This document shows, in pieces, positions 25,891 to 34,619 of a DNA stretch of 43,276 bases; the stretch's first letter is position 1, and each line of letters starts with the position of its first letter. Both the position numbers and the translations under genes were made by a program. The stretch comes from Haliscomenobacteraceae bacterium (GTDB lineage Bacteria; Bacteroidota; Bacteroidia; Chitinophagales; Saprospiraceae): positions 1 to 43,276 of the forward strand of contig CANMVX010000032.1 in the NCBI GenBank assembly GCA_947501115.1, in the 5' to 3' direction. The notes beneath the pieces are model-generated. The model worked only from the letters and a program-made list of their open reading frames with translations, made no database searches and was not told the DNA's origin.

Positions 25891-26312
25891 ATGAAAAGTA
25901 TTCATCAATTTGTGCATTATTGAATAAAGCCATTTCTGACTTTGAATTATCCTTGCACGCTGATTTTTCCAAATATAATGCCCTGGAAACAGATTGGATA
26001 AAAAATGGCCAGATTCAAAAATTTGAATTTTGTACTGAACTCTTTTGGAAAACGGCTAAAATATATCTTTTTAGTATAGAGGAAAAAATATATACCCCCA
26101 AATTAACCATTAAAACACTCTTTCAATATCAACTTATATCGGAGGATTTATACTTAGGCTTGATGCAATGCATCAATGACAGGAATCTTTTAAGTCATGT
26201 ATATCAAATAGAAATTTTCAATTCCATTCAGTTAAATCTACTTGCCCATTTTAAATCCTTATCGACAGCAGCACAGATTCTGACAAAACTAACTATTGTT
26301 GATGAAAATTAA
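25881..26312 (+). CDS. hepT: HepT-type HEPN toxin
   Basis: 143 aa helical protein of the nucleotidyltransferase substrate-binding (HI0074-like) HEPN class. The toxin motif RX4HXY is present: Arg101, His106, Tyr108 in DRNLLSHVYQI. In characterised HepT proteins these residues serve RNase activity and the tyrosine is AMPylated by MntA. The gene overlaps mntA by 10 bp, which is typical of the pair. It is followed after 40 bp by the convergent DUF6786 gene, with no clear terminator between them. Confidence 0.9.
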   Translation: MELNEKYSSICALLNKAISDFELSLHADFSKYNALETDWIKNGQIQKFEFCTELFWKTAKIYLFSIEEKIYTPKLTIKTLFQYQLISEDLYLGLMQCINDRNLLSHVYQIEIFNSIQLNLLAHFKSLSTAAQILTKLTIVDEN

Positions 26313-26352
26313 AGAGGAGTTAAGTGTATTTAACTAATTGATTATTAAGAAT

Positions 26353-27516
26353 TTAAATAGAAAATTCACTCAAATGAATCCCTAATAGCGTTTGAGTTAT
26401 TTCATTTAATTCATTTGAATTTCCTTTCAAATGAATGGTTCGATGCAAATGGTGCATACTTTCACCTACGTTCAATGTTGCTGCAGGTGAAGAGCTTTCA
26501 AGTTCATAAAATTTTCCCATTTGTTTCCCATCTATTAAACCATCATTGTAGGCATTCACCACGTCACCATCGAAAGGCTTTTCTTGCATTTTCCATTGAG
26601 AATTGACATAATCTGTGGGAAATTCTGGCAAACTAAACTGGGCAATGGTCAGCACCCCATTAACCTGATCAAAACTGGCTAAAATGGGTAAGGCTCTCTT
26701 AGGAGAAATGCCTATTTTACTGCGATAATTTGAATCCGCATTCAAGAAAATAACCCCATTTTTAATTTTCAATCTATCAACTGGAACTTTTCCAAAATAA
26801 TCATCCGTAACTAATTTCCCCAAATCATTCTCATTTCCTTGCTTGTAGGGTACAGCAATCGTTGTTTTATTACCTGCGTTAAACATACTTAATATCCAGA
26901 TAGAAAGAAGGCCTTTTTCCTTTGTCCATGGGGTATTACCGGTATTAGTAATGGAATTATTAGATTCGAATCCAACTATTTGAAGGTGTCCTGGCAGAGG
27001 AAACCCTAATAAAAGAGGAATCTCAGTTTTTGACAATAAACGAATATGTCGATTTACACTTAAATAAAATTCAAACCCGGAATAATTCTTCAGATACATC
27101 TCACGTTGAAAATTTGCCTCCGTTTTTGACGATGATACCAGGATAAATGGTTCTGTGTCTATAGCTTTGGGAACATACCAATGATCAAAATCAAAAGGAT
27201 CCCCTTTTTTAAAAAAAATAGAAAACTGTCCTCCTTCTGGTCCAAGCCAAAATCTTTCTTCACCTCCAAAAGCATGAAAATGCTCCTCTTCTTTATTGGA
27301 ATCAATGAGATCATAGTTTATCCAACCAAAACTCATTCCCCCGTTTCCATCTGCTGTACTTGTCATCACCCTTCCTTGATAGGCAGGTAAAATAATTATT
27401 TGTGCCCCAGAATCTGATCCATCACCCAGAAGAATCAAATCTTTGTGGTATTGTTTTAAAAATTGAAGATCAAAACCAAAGGTTCCTTTTCTATTTTCCA
27501 TGAGCATCCTGTTCAT
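26353..27516 (-). CDS. DUF6786-family protein (aldose-epimerase-like fold suspected)
   Basis: 387 aa from the ATG at 27516, which lies one base after the stop of the DUF4153 gene; an upstream TTG gives three extra residues. Family features are GTFGFDLQFLKQY, IILPAYQGRVMTSTADG, and HAFGGEERFWLGPEGGQFSIFFKKGDPF, which I recognise from DUF6786 proteins of Bacteroidota. The family is usually exported with a signal peptide, but this copy starts MNRMLMENRKG and has none visible. Its neighbours to the right are not carbohydrate genes, yet the family is typical of polysaccharide loci. It reads as the last gene of the transcript beginning at the 28778-28794 promoter. The function is not known. Confidence 0.78.
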   Translation of the reverse strand: MNRMLMENRKGTFGFDLQFLKQYHKDLILLGDGSDSGAQIIILPAYQGRVMTSTADGNGGMSFGWINYDLIDSNKEEEHFHAFGGEERFWLGPEGGQFSIFFKKGDPFDFDHWYVPKAIDTEPFILVSSSKTEANFQREMYLKNYSGFEFYLSVNRHIRLLSKTEIPLLLGFPLPGHLQIVGFESNNSITNTGNTPWTKEKGLLSIWILSMFNAGNKTTIAVPYKQGNENDLGKLVTDDYFGKVPVDRLKIKNGVIFLNADSNYRSKIGISPKRALPILASFDQVNGVLTIAQFSLPEFPTDYVNSQWKMQEKPFDGDVVNAYNDGLIDGKQMGKFYELESSSPAATLNVGESMHHLHRTIHLKGNSNELNEITQTLLGIHLSEFSI

Positions 27517-27517
27517 T

Positions 27518-28759
27518 TTATTCAAAATTAAACAGAAAAGGTAGAATAAACGTGATAAAAATAGTCCAAAGGGTATAAATAGGAAGAAAAACCGCTATTT
27601 GGCTTCCCACTGTTGCAATATCTCTTTTTTGAGCCAACACGCCATATAATTTCACAGTAACCAGAATGAGATTTATAAGAATCAATATATTGGTTCCCAA
27701 AACGACTAAACGATTCGGTGTTAAACCCATTTCAGAAATTCTGAATAAAATAGCAGAAAGGGCAATGCCATTTACGATAATGGTTATTGCAGACAGCATA
27801 AAAAGGATATATTTTTCTGCCTTACTTTTTTCTGTTTTGCCTGCTTCAGCTACGGAAAAAAAGATAAGTGCCATAACGCCGATTAAAAGAACATTAAATA
27901 GAAGTAAAAATTCCCTGTCATTATAAGGGTCTTTTCCAGAATAAAAAATGGCGCCCAGATAAATTACTAGAATTACTAAGACAATTGGGCTAAATATTCT
28001 TGCAATGACTGGAGAGACTTTACTTACCAATTGGGGATTAGTCTGGGTGAGATAGGATGCCACTAATGGGACGGCAGCCAAACCCAAAACAACTACATTT
28101 TCAAAATAAAATGTCTCTATTTCATAACCAATGAGAGAAAAAAGACCGATGGTAATGCCTGTGGTTATACCTCCTGCTATGAGAATCAGTGTGCTCATAA
28201 CCACAAAGTCACCATTGAAACGAAGAAAATCGAGTCTTTTATGGGTATTTCTAGTCTCCCCAACGAAGGAATAACCCAAGGCAGACCATAGAAAGAGGAG
28301 TAAATGAATACAAGACAGGGTTAAGGTATCACTTTGCGGATTATTTGGAAAAAGATTAATGAAAAGTAGAGATACCAAAGAAATGAGTGACAATATGATC
28401 CATTTACTGAGGCTAAAATTATTTTTCCATGCGAAGTAAGCTATCAAGGTTGGAAAAACAATAAACCCAATATTTCTGGTATAAAAGAATTCCTCTCCAA
28501 TACCAGTATAAGCAGGCATTTTAGCTATTAATCCAGCCACTAAAACAGCTATCAAAACGAATATTAGTTCCCTCTTAGAACCCCATTGAATTTCTTCTCC
28601 TTCATAATTTAGGCGATGAAGCCAAAATTCAGCTAGTGGTTTGTCTTTAATAAGCGGATAAAGATCTACAAAAGCTTGTTTGAACTGAACCTTATTGTTT
28701 CTATACAATGTCTCCAATTCCTTAGGTTGATCCAACAGATCATTTAATTCATTTTTCAT
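27518..28759 (-). CDS. DUF4153-family membrane protein
   Basis: 413 aa. The N-terminal soluble segment of about 60 residues (ELETLYRNNKVQFKQAFVDL) precedes about eleven hydrophobic helices, as in DUF4153 proteins that sit next to small winged-helix regulators in Bacteroidota. Many members are longer (about 600 aa); this one ends after the last helix at FLPFLFNFE, so a cytoplasmic or periplasmic tail is absent. It has its own promoter and putative operator just upstream (28778-28794), separating it from the regulator gene. The function is unknown; a membrane stress or signalling role is inference. Confidence 0.82.
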   Translation of the reverse strand: MKNELNDLLDQPKELETLYRNNKVQFKQAFVDLYPLIKDKPLAEFWLHRLNYEGEEIQWGSKRELIFVLIAVLVAGLIAKMPAYTGIGEEFFYTRNIGFIVFPTLIAYFAWKNNFSLSKWIILSLISLVSLLFINLFPNNPQSDTLTLSCIHLLLFLWSALGYSFVGETRNTHKRLDFLRFNGDFVVMSTLILIAGGITTGITIGLFSLIGYEIETFYFENVVVLGLAAVPLVASYLTQTNPQLVSKVSPVIARIFSPIVLVILVIYLGAIFYSGKDPYNDREFLLLFNVLLIGVMALIFFSVAEAGKTEKSKAEKYILFMLSAITIIVNGIALSAILFRISEMGLTPNRLVVLGTNILILINLILVTVKLYGVLAQKRDIATVGSQIAVFLPIYTLWTIFITFILPFLFNFE

Positions 28760-28777
28760 ATTAAAATAGTTTAAAGT

Positions 28778-28794
28778 ACTTTGTTTTTCAAAGT
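28778..28794 (-). promoter_or_regulatory. Putative operator and -7 box upstream of the DUF4153 gene
   Basis: Perfect inverted repeat ACTTTG-TTTTT-CAAAGT. Read on the minus strand, the right arm forms TAACTTTG, which fits the Bacteroidota TAnnTTTG -7 element, about 30 bp upstream of the DUF4153 start at 28759. The same repeat stands upstream of the membrane-protein/regulator pair at 29743-29759, which makes chance unlikely. Confidence 0.7.
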
Positions 28795-28809
28795 TATAAA
28801 ATAAAAAAA

Positions 28810-29112
28810 TTACCTGGGAAAACCTTTAATTAATGCCTCGAGAGCACTCAGGTGATTCCCAAAAGACTCTCTGCCCAATTTAGTAGCAGCATAGCTTGTG
28901 TTGGGTTTATTTCCAATAAATTGCTTTTTGGTTTGAATAAAATGTAATTTTTCAAGCGCAGAAAGGTGGCTGGCCAGATTACCATCGGTCACCTTTAACA
29001 ATTCTTTTAGCTCTACGAATTCAACCCAGTCATGCAAAATTAGAATGGACATGATACCTAATCGGACGCGACTTTCAAAAGCCTTTTGCAAACTATCTAT
29101 TGATATTTTCAC
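28810..29112 (-). CDS. Small winged-helix transcriptional regulator (HTH_34 type)
   Basis: 100 aa with a GTG start at 29112-29110 that overlaps the TGA of the upstream membrane-protein gene (GTGA). The whole protein is a winged-helix domain: FESRVRLGIMSILILHDWVEFVELKELLKVTDGNLASHLSALEKLHFIQTKK with a recognition helix around GNLASHLSALE, as in PF13601-type regulators. It has no ligand domain. Its co-occurrence with DUF4153 and a short multi-pass protein is a repeated arrangement in Bacteroidota. The inverted repeats at 28778-28794 and 29743-29759 are its likely binding sites. Confidence 0.87.
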   Translation of the reverse strand: MKISIDSLQKAFESRVRLGIMSILILHDWVEFVELKELLKVTDGNLASHLSALEKLHFIQTKKQFIGNKPNTSYAATKLGRESFGNHLSALEALIKGFPR

Positions 29113-29735
29113 CTTTCGTATTTAAAATATACATAGATACCATAAACGATATGAACGACGCCAAAACCAATGGCCCAAAAAAGTACGCCCCAGTTTACGA
29201 AATAAGCGCCTGCCAATCCTAAGACAATTTCAATCAATCCTAATACCCTAACCTCAATATATGTAAACTTACTAATCGTAAAAAGAGCTATTCCATAAAA
29301 CAATAGAGAGAGAGGTGCCAAAAAACCAATCAATCCTTTGGATAAGCAAATCAATAGTAAGACCCCACCAATAATAAGAGGCAAAGATACCTCTGCCATT
29401 AATCTTCTTGCCGCGGGCGTCCAAAGTATTTCCTCCTTTTTCTTAGCCCGTTGACGGGTAAAGTAGATAGCGGTGGTAATTGCTAATAAGAAAATAGCCA
29501 AAGCCAATAAAACGACAGATAAAAAGTTGCTGGAAATATTCTGCGCTTCTCCTTGCTCGAGATAAAGAGATTGAGGATTAAAATGTAGATAAGTTATAGC
29601 CACATAGACACCAACCAAAGCATATATACCTGCAAAAATACCTGCCCACCCTGAAAGGGAAATGAATTTTGAAGAACGTTCCATCAAATTTCGAATCTCC
29701 CCTATATCCTGTAAATAATCCGTTTCATTTTTCAT
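29109..29735 (-). CDS. Multi-pass inner membrane protein of the winged-helix regulator operon
   Basis: 208 aa with about six hydrophobic helices after a short N-terminal helix (DYLQDIGEIRNLMERSSKFISLSGWAG). The later parts are LLAIFLLAITTAIYF, IGGVLLLICLSKGLIG, and VNWGVLFWAIGFGVVHIVYGIYVYFKYER. The stop overlaps the regulator's GTG start by four bases, which points to translational coupling. It could sense a membrane signal and control the regulator, which is inference. A putative operator overlapping a TAnnTTTG promoter box lies just upstream. Confidence 0.82.
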   Translation of the reverse strand: MKNETDYLQDIGEIRNLMERSSKFISLSGWAGIFAGIYALVGVYVAITYLHFNPQSLYLEQGEAQNISSNFLSVVLLALAIFLLAITTAIYFTRQRAKKKEEILWTPAARRLMAEVSLPLIIGGVLLLICLSKGLIGFLAPLSLLFYGIALFTISKFTYIEVRVLGLIEIVLGLAGAYFVNWGVLFWAIGFGVVHIVYGIYVYFKYER

Positions 29736-29742
29736 TTAAAGT

Positions 29743-29759
29743 ACTTTGAAATACAAAGT
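29743..29759 (-). promoter_or_regulatory. Putative operator and -7 box upstream of the membrane protein/regulator operon
   Basis: Perfect inverted repeat ACTTTG-AAATA-CAAAGT, 8 bp before the ATG at 29735. On the minus strand TAACTTTG overlaps it, matching TAnnTTTG. The half-sites and spacing are identical to the copy at 28778-28794. Given the short distance to the start codon the transcript would begin close to it. Confidence 0.7.
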
Positions 29760-29786
29760 TACTTTTTATTTTTATAAAAAACAACC

Positions 29787-31730
29787 CTACCCTTTTAAAA
29801 TAGTAAACTGATATTTACCTTTTGCGTCCAATTTTCTGGAAGTTAGCAGTATACGCTGTACCTGACTTCCATTCCATTTTGTTTTGAAACTTGAATATTC
29901 CATACCCTCAGTAGAAGGAAAATCAGTTGAAACAGACCATAAGGCCTGATTATATTCGATGAGCAGTCGGGTTGGATTAGCTTCTTTGTTGGTTTTATTG
30001 GACTGACTGGTAAGTAGAATTTTACCTGGTACAGATATATCCACCTCACAAACGGTCATAAAAATATGTTGTAAAGACGATGGGATATTTTCTAATACAT
30101 AATCATCAGCTAAAATGATTTTCTCCTTATCTCTTTGCAGCGTTAGTGATCTCAGCCATTTATTAATTTTAGCTTCTTTAGGATAAGCCGTTGCCAAATC
30201 CATTTGAAGAGTGGCAGATTTTTCATTCATTTGACAAGTGACATTACCAGCCTCAAAACTCCTACCCTCTTTTTGTCCTATGCCATTAATTATTGGAAGA
30301 TTATGGTAATTTGATTGAGTAAACCAAAGATCATATCGCTTGCTTGAAAAAGTTCTGGCAGTATAGTTACCTCTTCCAGCATCTACCAACATCGGCTTAC
30401 CGTCGGCATAAACAATAAAATCGCCCACATCATTATGGTTATGACTTTCCGCATTGTGCCCACCATGGGCTGCCAGATATAAACCATTAGCCGATCGGGC
30501 AGTCATAACATGAATATCACTGATCCAGGCATCCTGAACAGGTTGGTAGGTTGTCTGCGATGGTATATCTTTGATGGTCATCATATTTTCAATGGTCCTC
30601 ATCCTTTGGTTACCATTGACCTCGAAGCGATTAAAATTCAGATTAGCCCACTGACCAAATTGAATCATATTTTCATCTTTTAGCGCTTTTCCAAATCTAA
30701 AGAGCATGAGACCGTCAGGTTTTAACACGGGATCTGCATCGGCAAAATTGGTGAAATAAAATCCATCAATGTGCGCCTTATAAACATAAGCCGCCATTTT
30801 TTGAATAAGAGGTTCCTTATAAATATTGATATTACCAGCCGTTGATTTATCTAAAAGTTCCAAACAATCAAAAACACTTCCTCCTGCAGCAAACCAATAA
30901 CTTGGCCCTTCATCACAACCACCATCTTCTCCTAACCCATTGATATAAAGGTCAAGTCCCTTCATGGCTGCATAAACCATATCTACACGTCTTTGATCAT
31001 TTTGCTCTAAAAGCAGGGTACTCATCAACCAATTAGACATAATCCAGGGATTCCAATTATTTACCGGACGAGTTTTGCTCATCCAGCCATAACGATCTGA
31101 ATGGGTGGTCATAGGTATAAATATTCGTCGGTTTGTTTCAAAATAGATACGTTTCCGAATGAGTTTATTGATTTTATCCAGTTTATCCCCTACAAAATAA
31201 TCAGCCATAGCCAAAACGGAAGCTGTTTCTGCAGAAAAAAGATCAACCACGGGATTTTCGACATCAGGCAACCCAGTCCCGCTTATATGGGCAGGAACTC
31301 CCCAAAAACTCTCCTCACAAATAGACCAAATTCCATTAAAGATAGCCTCCATAAATCTGCCCTTACCTTCCACACTTTCAGCTAAAATGAGCACGGTCAA
31401 TCTATTTCGTTTCCCAAAAGATAATTTTCCGTGAACGGATCTATCGCCAGACCTAACGAAATCGAGAGACATAGAACCTGAAATTGGTTCAAATGGGGAG
31501 GATAAAGCCTCTTCACCATTTTTTATCACTTGTTGAATGATAGAATCCGGAACCACTTTTTTCCAATCTTCCACTGATGTTGGATAGGGTTTATAATCCT
31601 TTAAAGGAATAAGGGTTTCTTTCACCTTTTCAATGGAGTAAGCCTTCTCCAAAATATGTCTTGGGGTGATTTGAGCCCATGAAATGTAATGAGCGAGACA
31701 TAAAAATATCAATAGGAACTTTTTCATCAT
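29787..31730 (-). CDS. Heparinase II/III-family polysaccharide lyase, exported (third copy)
   Basis: 647 aa from the ATG at 31730 (MMKKFLLIFLCLAHYISWAQ, signal peptide of about 20 residues); the reading frame extends to a TTG 42 bp upstream, unlikely as start. The N-terminal toroid has NNWNPWIMSNW and DEGPSYWFAAGGSVFDCL (Glu274, Tyr278, candidate catalytic site). The C-terminal Hepar_II_III (PF07940) part has HGGHNAESHNHNDVGDFIVYADGKPMLVD with His430, His432 and Asp434, which correspond to the metal or substrate contacts of the fold. It would cleave uronic-acid glycosidic bonds by beta-elimination. It lies 11 bp after the beta-propeller glycosidase gene and is the last of the lyase operon. 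It is more divergent than the other two copies. Confidence 0.88.
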   Translation of the reverse strand: MMKKFLLIFLCLAHYISWAQITPRHILEKAYSIEKVKETLIPLKDYKPYPTSVEDWKKVVPDSIIQQVIKNGEEALSSPFEPISGSMSLDFVRSGDRSVHGKLSFGKRNRLTVLILAESVEGKGRFMEAIFNGIWSICEESFWGVPAHISGTGLPDVENPVVDLFSAETASVLAMADYFVGDKLDKINKLIRKRIYFETNRRIFIPMTTHSDRYGWMSKTRPVNNWNPWIMSNWLMSTLLLEQNDQRRVDMVYAAMKGLDLYINGLGEDGGCDEGPSYWFAAGGSVFDCLELLDKSTAGNINIYKEPLIQKMAAYVYKAHIDGFYFTNFADADPVLKPDGLMLFRFGKALKDENMIQFGQWANLNFNRFEVNGNQRMRTIENMMTIKDIPSQTTYQPVQDAWISDIHVMTARSANGLYLAAHGGHNAESHNHNDVGDFIVYADGKPMLVDAGRGNYTARTFSSKRYDLWFTQSNYHNLPIINGIGQKEGRSFEAGNVTCQMNEKSATLQMDLATAYPKEAKINKWLRSLTLQRDKEKIILADDYVLENIPSSLQHIFMTVCEVDISVPGKILLTSQSNKTNKEANPTRLLIEYNQALWSVSTDFPSTEGMEYSSFKTKWNGSQVQRILLTSRKLDAKGKYQFTILKG

Positions 31731-31741
31731 CCAATTATTTA

Positions 31742-32707
31742 TTATTTCAGAAAGGGCATACCCTTTTTCCAACCAATTTCAACTTTTGAAATATACCAAC
31801 TTTTACCTTTATCCTTATTCCCCTGATAAAAAAGATAGTATTTACCATCTTGTGACTTTAAAATATGAGGGTGACCACTTTCACTTTCATTCCAGGAACC
31901 CGGTTCACCATTCTTCAGGAAAGGCGATGTAAAAACTCTTTCCCAATGGATACCATCTTTACTTTTTGCTACCCCTATTTGTTGCGGTTCATTATTATAG
32001 GCACCGGCATAAAACATGAATAAAAATTTACCCTTTCTGATACAAGATGCGGCTTCAATACAATTTTTCTCCCAGGGTAATGTTGGTTTTAACATAGGCA
32101 TACCAGGCACCTCAGACCAGCTATTCTTTGAGAAATCAGAACTTAGAGTGGTTGTAGCGACCCCTTGCTGTTGGATTTTATAACTCGTATCACGCGTGGC
32201 ATAATACAAAAAAAACTGATTTTTATAAGAAACAACCTCAGCGTCTATTGCCCTTCCGCAAGACCAGTCACTTGGTGTTGGGTGAAAAATAGGATTGGTA
32301 GCATTTCTTTCAAAATGAATACCATCTGTAGAAGTAGCATGGCAAATAGCGTCTGATTTGCCATTACCATAAGTTTGATAGAACAGGTGCAAGACACCAT
32401 CTTTTAGAAAAGCGCCTGGAGCACAAATTCCCTTATCCTCTGCTGTTCCTTTTAATCCGAAAATATCCCCTACTTTATCCCATTTAATCAAATCGGAACT
32501 TGTGGCAATACCGATATGCCATTCCTTTTTTTGGGCATCGGGAGTAGAGTAATACATCCAGTATTTTTGCTTGAAGTAAATGACATACGGATCCTTTGCA
32601 TAGGGTCTGCCTGGAACTGTTTCATCGGCAAAATACATGGCAGGATTCTGAGCTTTCAGACAGGTAAAGCCTAATAAAAGGCAACAAAAAAGAAAGAATT
32701 TTTTCAT
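31742..32707 (-). CDS. Exported five-bladed beta-propeller glycosidase (GH43/GH32/GH117-like)
   Basis: 321 aa. Signal peptide MKKFFLFCCLLLGFTCLKAQ. The blade pattern repeats as KDPYVIYFKQKYWMYYS, GVLHLFYQTYG, KNQFFLYYATRD, KGKFLFMFYAGAY and DGKYYLFYQG. Candidate acidic residues are Asp39 (in AKDPYV), Asp155 (in AIDAEV) and Glu218 (in IEAAS), the usual nucleophile/base, pKa-modulator and acid positions of this clan. I cannot choose the exact family or linkage. It sits between two lyase genes in the same transcript and probably removes side chains or cuts the lyase products outside the cytoplasm. Confidence 0.85.
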   Translation of the reverse strand: MKKFFLFCCLLLGFTCLKAQNPAMYFADETVPGRPYAKDPYVIYFKQKYWMYYSTPDAQKKEWHIGIATSSDLIKWDKVGDIFGLKGTAEDKGICAPGAFLKDGVLHLFYQTYGNGKSDAICHATSTDGIHFERNATNPIFHPTPSDWSCGRAIDAEVVSYKNQFFLYYATRDTSYKIQQQGVATTTLSSDFSKNSWSEVPGMPMLKPTLPWEKNCIEAASCIRKGKFLFMFYAGAYNNEPQQIGVAKSKDGIHWERVFTSPFLKNGEPGSWNESESGHPHILKSQDGKYYLFYQGNKDKGKSWYISKVEIGWKKGMPFLK

Positions 32708-32735
32708 TCAGGTTATTTTAAGGGGTGGAAACCAT

Positions 32736-34610
32736 TTATTTTTTCCAAAGATTCAATGTCTTAATATCCTTCTTCCCGGGTATTTGATTAGACTCCGGAA
32801 CAAGGACTACGGTTATATTTTGTTTAGCATTTTTGGGAAGCTCCATTTCAAACCCTACAAAAAGGGTATTTGGATTAGGAGCATCATATTCTTTAGAGGA
32901 CTGGGTTGTCCAGGTTTTTAACGTTACATTTTTGGGCTCCAACACCTTTAGCACCATTTTTTGTCCATTTTGTGACAAAACAGCTTGACCCTTACCATTT
33001 ATTTCCACCTGAGCAGGGGTTAACATATTCCAGCGTAACACCTTGCTATTTTCTGAGGTTTCCATTTCATCCCTAACTACGACGTACGATTTATTTACGA
33101 TAGCGACACCTCGGGATAATTTGTTCATCTGGCCTTTATAAACAGAGGTCAAATCGCTGAAAGCACTTAAAAAGGCAGGAGAATCTGTAAATCCATCTAT
33201 TTTAGCATAGCCATCTACCTTTTGATATTGTCCATCAATGGTTAAGGTACTGTGCGCCAAATTATTATATCGAAATACATCCCATCGTTGAGAACCTTGT
33301 TCCTTACCCCATAATTTAATTCCCTTAGACTCTAATGATTCATATTCCTGCATGCCAAAATCCATGGACCAACGCTGCCCCATAGCATCCATAACAAAGG
33401 AACCGATATCCATGTGACCATGATTAACACTGGGGGAACCCGCTTTAAATCCGACATAAATAGCCTTTGAATCACTCCAGGAACTGCGCATCAAAGCCAC
33501 AGGATTGGGGCCCTGACCTGTCCAAATCAGTTTTGAAGGTTCCTTTACATTTGACAAAGAAAGACCCCTACCCCAAATCATGATAGCTGGAAACAAACGA
33601 TCGCCACCTACTTTTTTATCCAGGTATTTAACCTGATTATACAACAAGGAAGGATCTTTCGATTTATTTGCGAACCAAAAAACAGAGGCGGTCAATCCCG
33701 CACCACCTTGAGCATCAGCATAATTAAACGCTATACCTGAGGTACCCACCATATTTTCAAAATAGGCTGCTGTTTTTAAAAAGCCAGGCGTAGCTGATAA
33801 ATTAAAATCATGCCCATAAAGTTTTTCAATGGCACTCAGGAACATTAGATTAAAACTCGTTCCATAAACCCAATATCCATAACCTTCGGGATAGGCCCCG
33901 TCTGGATTATAATCGGCCATAGGTAATTGAATGGACGTAATGGAACGCTGAATGATACTTTTTGCAAGTTCAGGATTATCCTCATAAATAGCTATTGCAC
34001 CAAAAGTCATGCCCGCATTGCATACCTGATTCCAATTATGAGTTGCCTTCAACCACGAATTGAATTTTGGATTCATGGAAGGCTCCAGGCCTTTTTTCAA
34101 AATAGCTTCCCTGATGATACTTCGTGAATTGTCAGAAAGATACTTAAAAAGCCAATCATAACCGATGGAGACAGCCATGGTCATTTCAGCAACATCCAGG
34201 AAATGGGAAGGATTCCAATCGGTAAAATTTGACACCTTCAGCAGTTCCTTTTCTGCTCTTTCCAAATATTTTGGGTCACGGGTTACATTAAAGGAATAGG
34301 ATAGATAAAACACCCTTTTCAAACATTCTCTAGATTTATCTAAGAGTCTTTTACCTATTTGAATCCTTTCCAGCGTTGGCAAACTTATCATTTTATCACT
34401 TTCAGTCAGAATAGTCTTATGAATTTTCTGCCACTGTACCTCTTTTGACACTTCCTGAACCAATGGATTGATATCCTCTTCAAACCATAAAATTCTTGGA
34501 TGGTCGGGCATTTTTAAATTTGCTATATCGGACAAATCCTGACCATTTACATTTAAGGTCATCCCTAAAAAGGAGTAGAAAATTAAGGTGAAATAGGATA
34601 AATTTTTCAT
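32736..34610 (-). CDS. Heparinase II/III-family polysaccharide lyase, exported (second copy)
   Basis: 624 aa. Signal peptide of about 23 residues ending NVNGQ. The helical toroid includes FTDWNPSHFLDVAEMTMAVS around 129-148, HNWNQVCNAG at 191-200 and DGAYPEGYGYWVYG with Glu242 and Tyr246 as candidate catalytic residues. The beta-sheet domain has NHGHMDIGSFVMDAMGQRW (His397, His399, Asp401). These are the motifs of heparinase II/III (PF07940) enzymes acting on uronic-acid polymers. It is clearly paralogous to the gene just upstream (34620-36452), sharing TDWNPSHFLDVAEMT. Nine bases separate the two genes. Endo or exo action and substrate are open. Confidence 0.9.
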   Translation of the reverse strand: MKNLSYFTLIFYSFLGMTLNVNGQDLSDIANLKMPDHPRILWFEEDINPLVQEVSKEVQWQKIHKTILTESDKMISLPTLERIQIGKRLLDKSRECLKRVFYLSYSFNVTRDPKYLERAEKELLKVSNFTDWNPSHFLDVAEMTMAVSIGYDWLFKYLSDNSRSIIREAILKKGLEPSMNPKFNSWLKATHNWNQVCNAGMTFGAIAIYEDNPELAKSIIQRSITSIQLPMADYNPDGAYPEGYGYWVYGTSFNLMFLSAIEKLYGHDFNLSATPGFLKTAAYFENMVGTSGIAFNYADAQGGAGLTASVFWFANKSKDPSLLYNQVKYLDKKVGGDRLFPAIMIWGRGLSLSNVKEPSKLIWTGQGPNPVALMRSSWSDSKAIYVGFKAGSPSVNHGHMDIGSFVMDAMGQRWSMDFGMQEYESLESKGIKLWGKEQGSQRWDVFRYNNLAHSTLTIDGQYQKVDGYAKIDGFTDSPAFLSAFSDLTSVYKGQMNKLSRGVAIVNKSYVVVRDEMETSENSKVLRWNMLTPAQVEINGKGQAVLSQNGQKMVLKVLEPKNVTLKTWTTQSSKEYDAPNPNTLFVGFEMELPKNAKQNITVVLVPESNQIPGKKDIKTLNLWKK

Positions 34611-34619
34611 TACACTGCA

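Noticed and set aside
26313-26352. Terminator between hepT and DUF6786 (GTTAA/TTAAC inverted repeat).
   Set aside because: Only five AT-rich pairs, too weak to call.
29787-31772. Longer start (TTG at 31772) for the third lyase.
   Set aside because: It would overlap the upstream glycosidase gene and place 14 residues before the signal peptide; the ATG at 31730 fits better.
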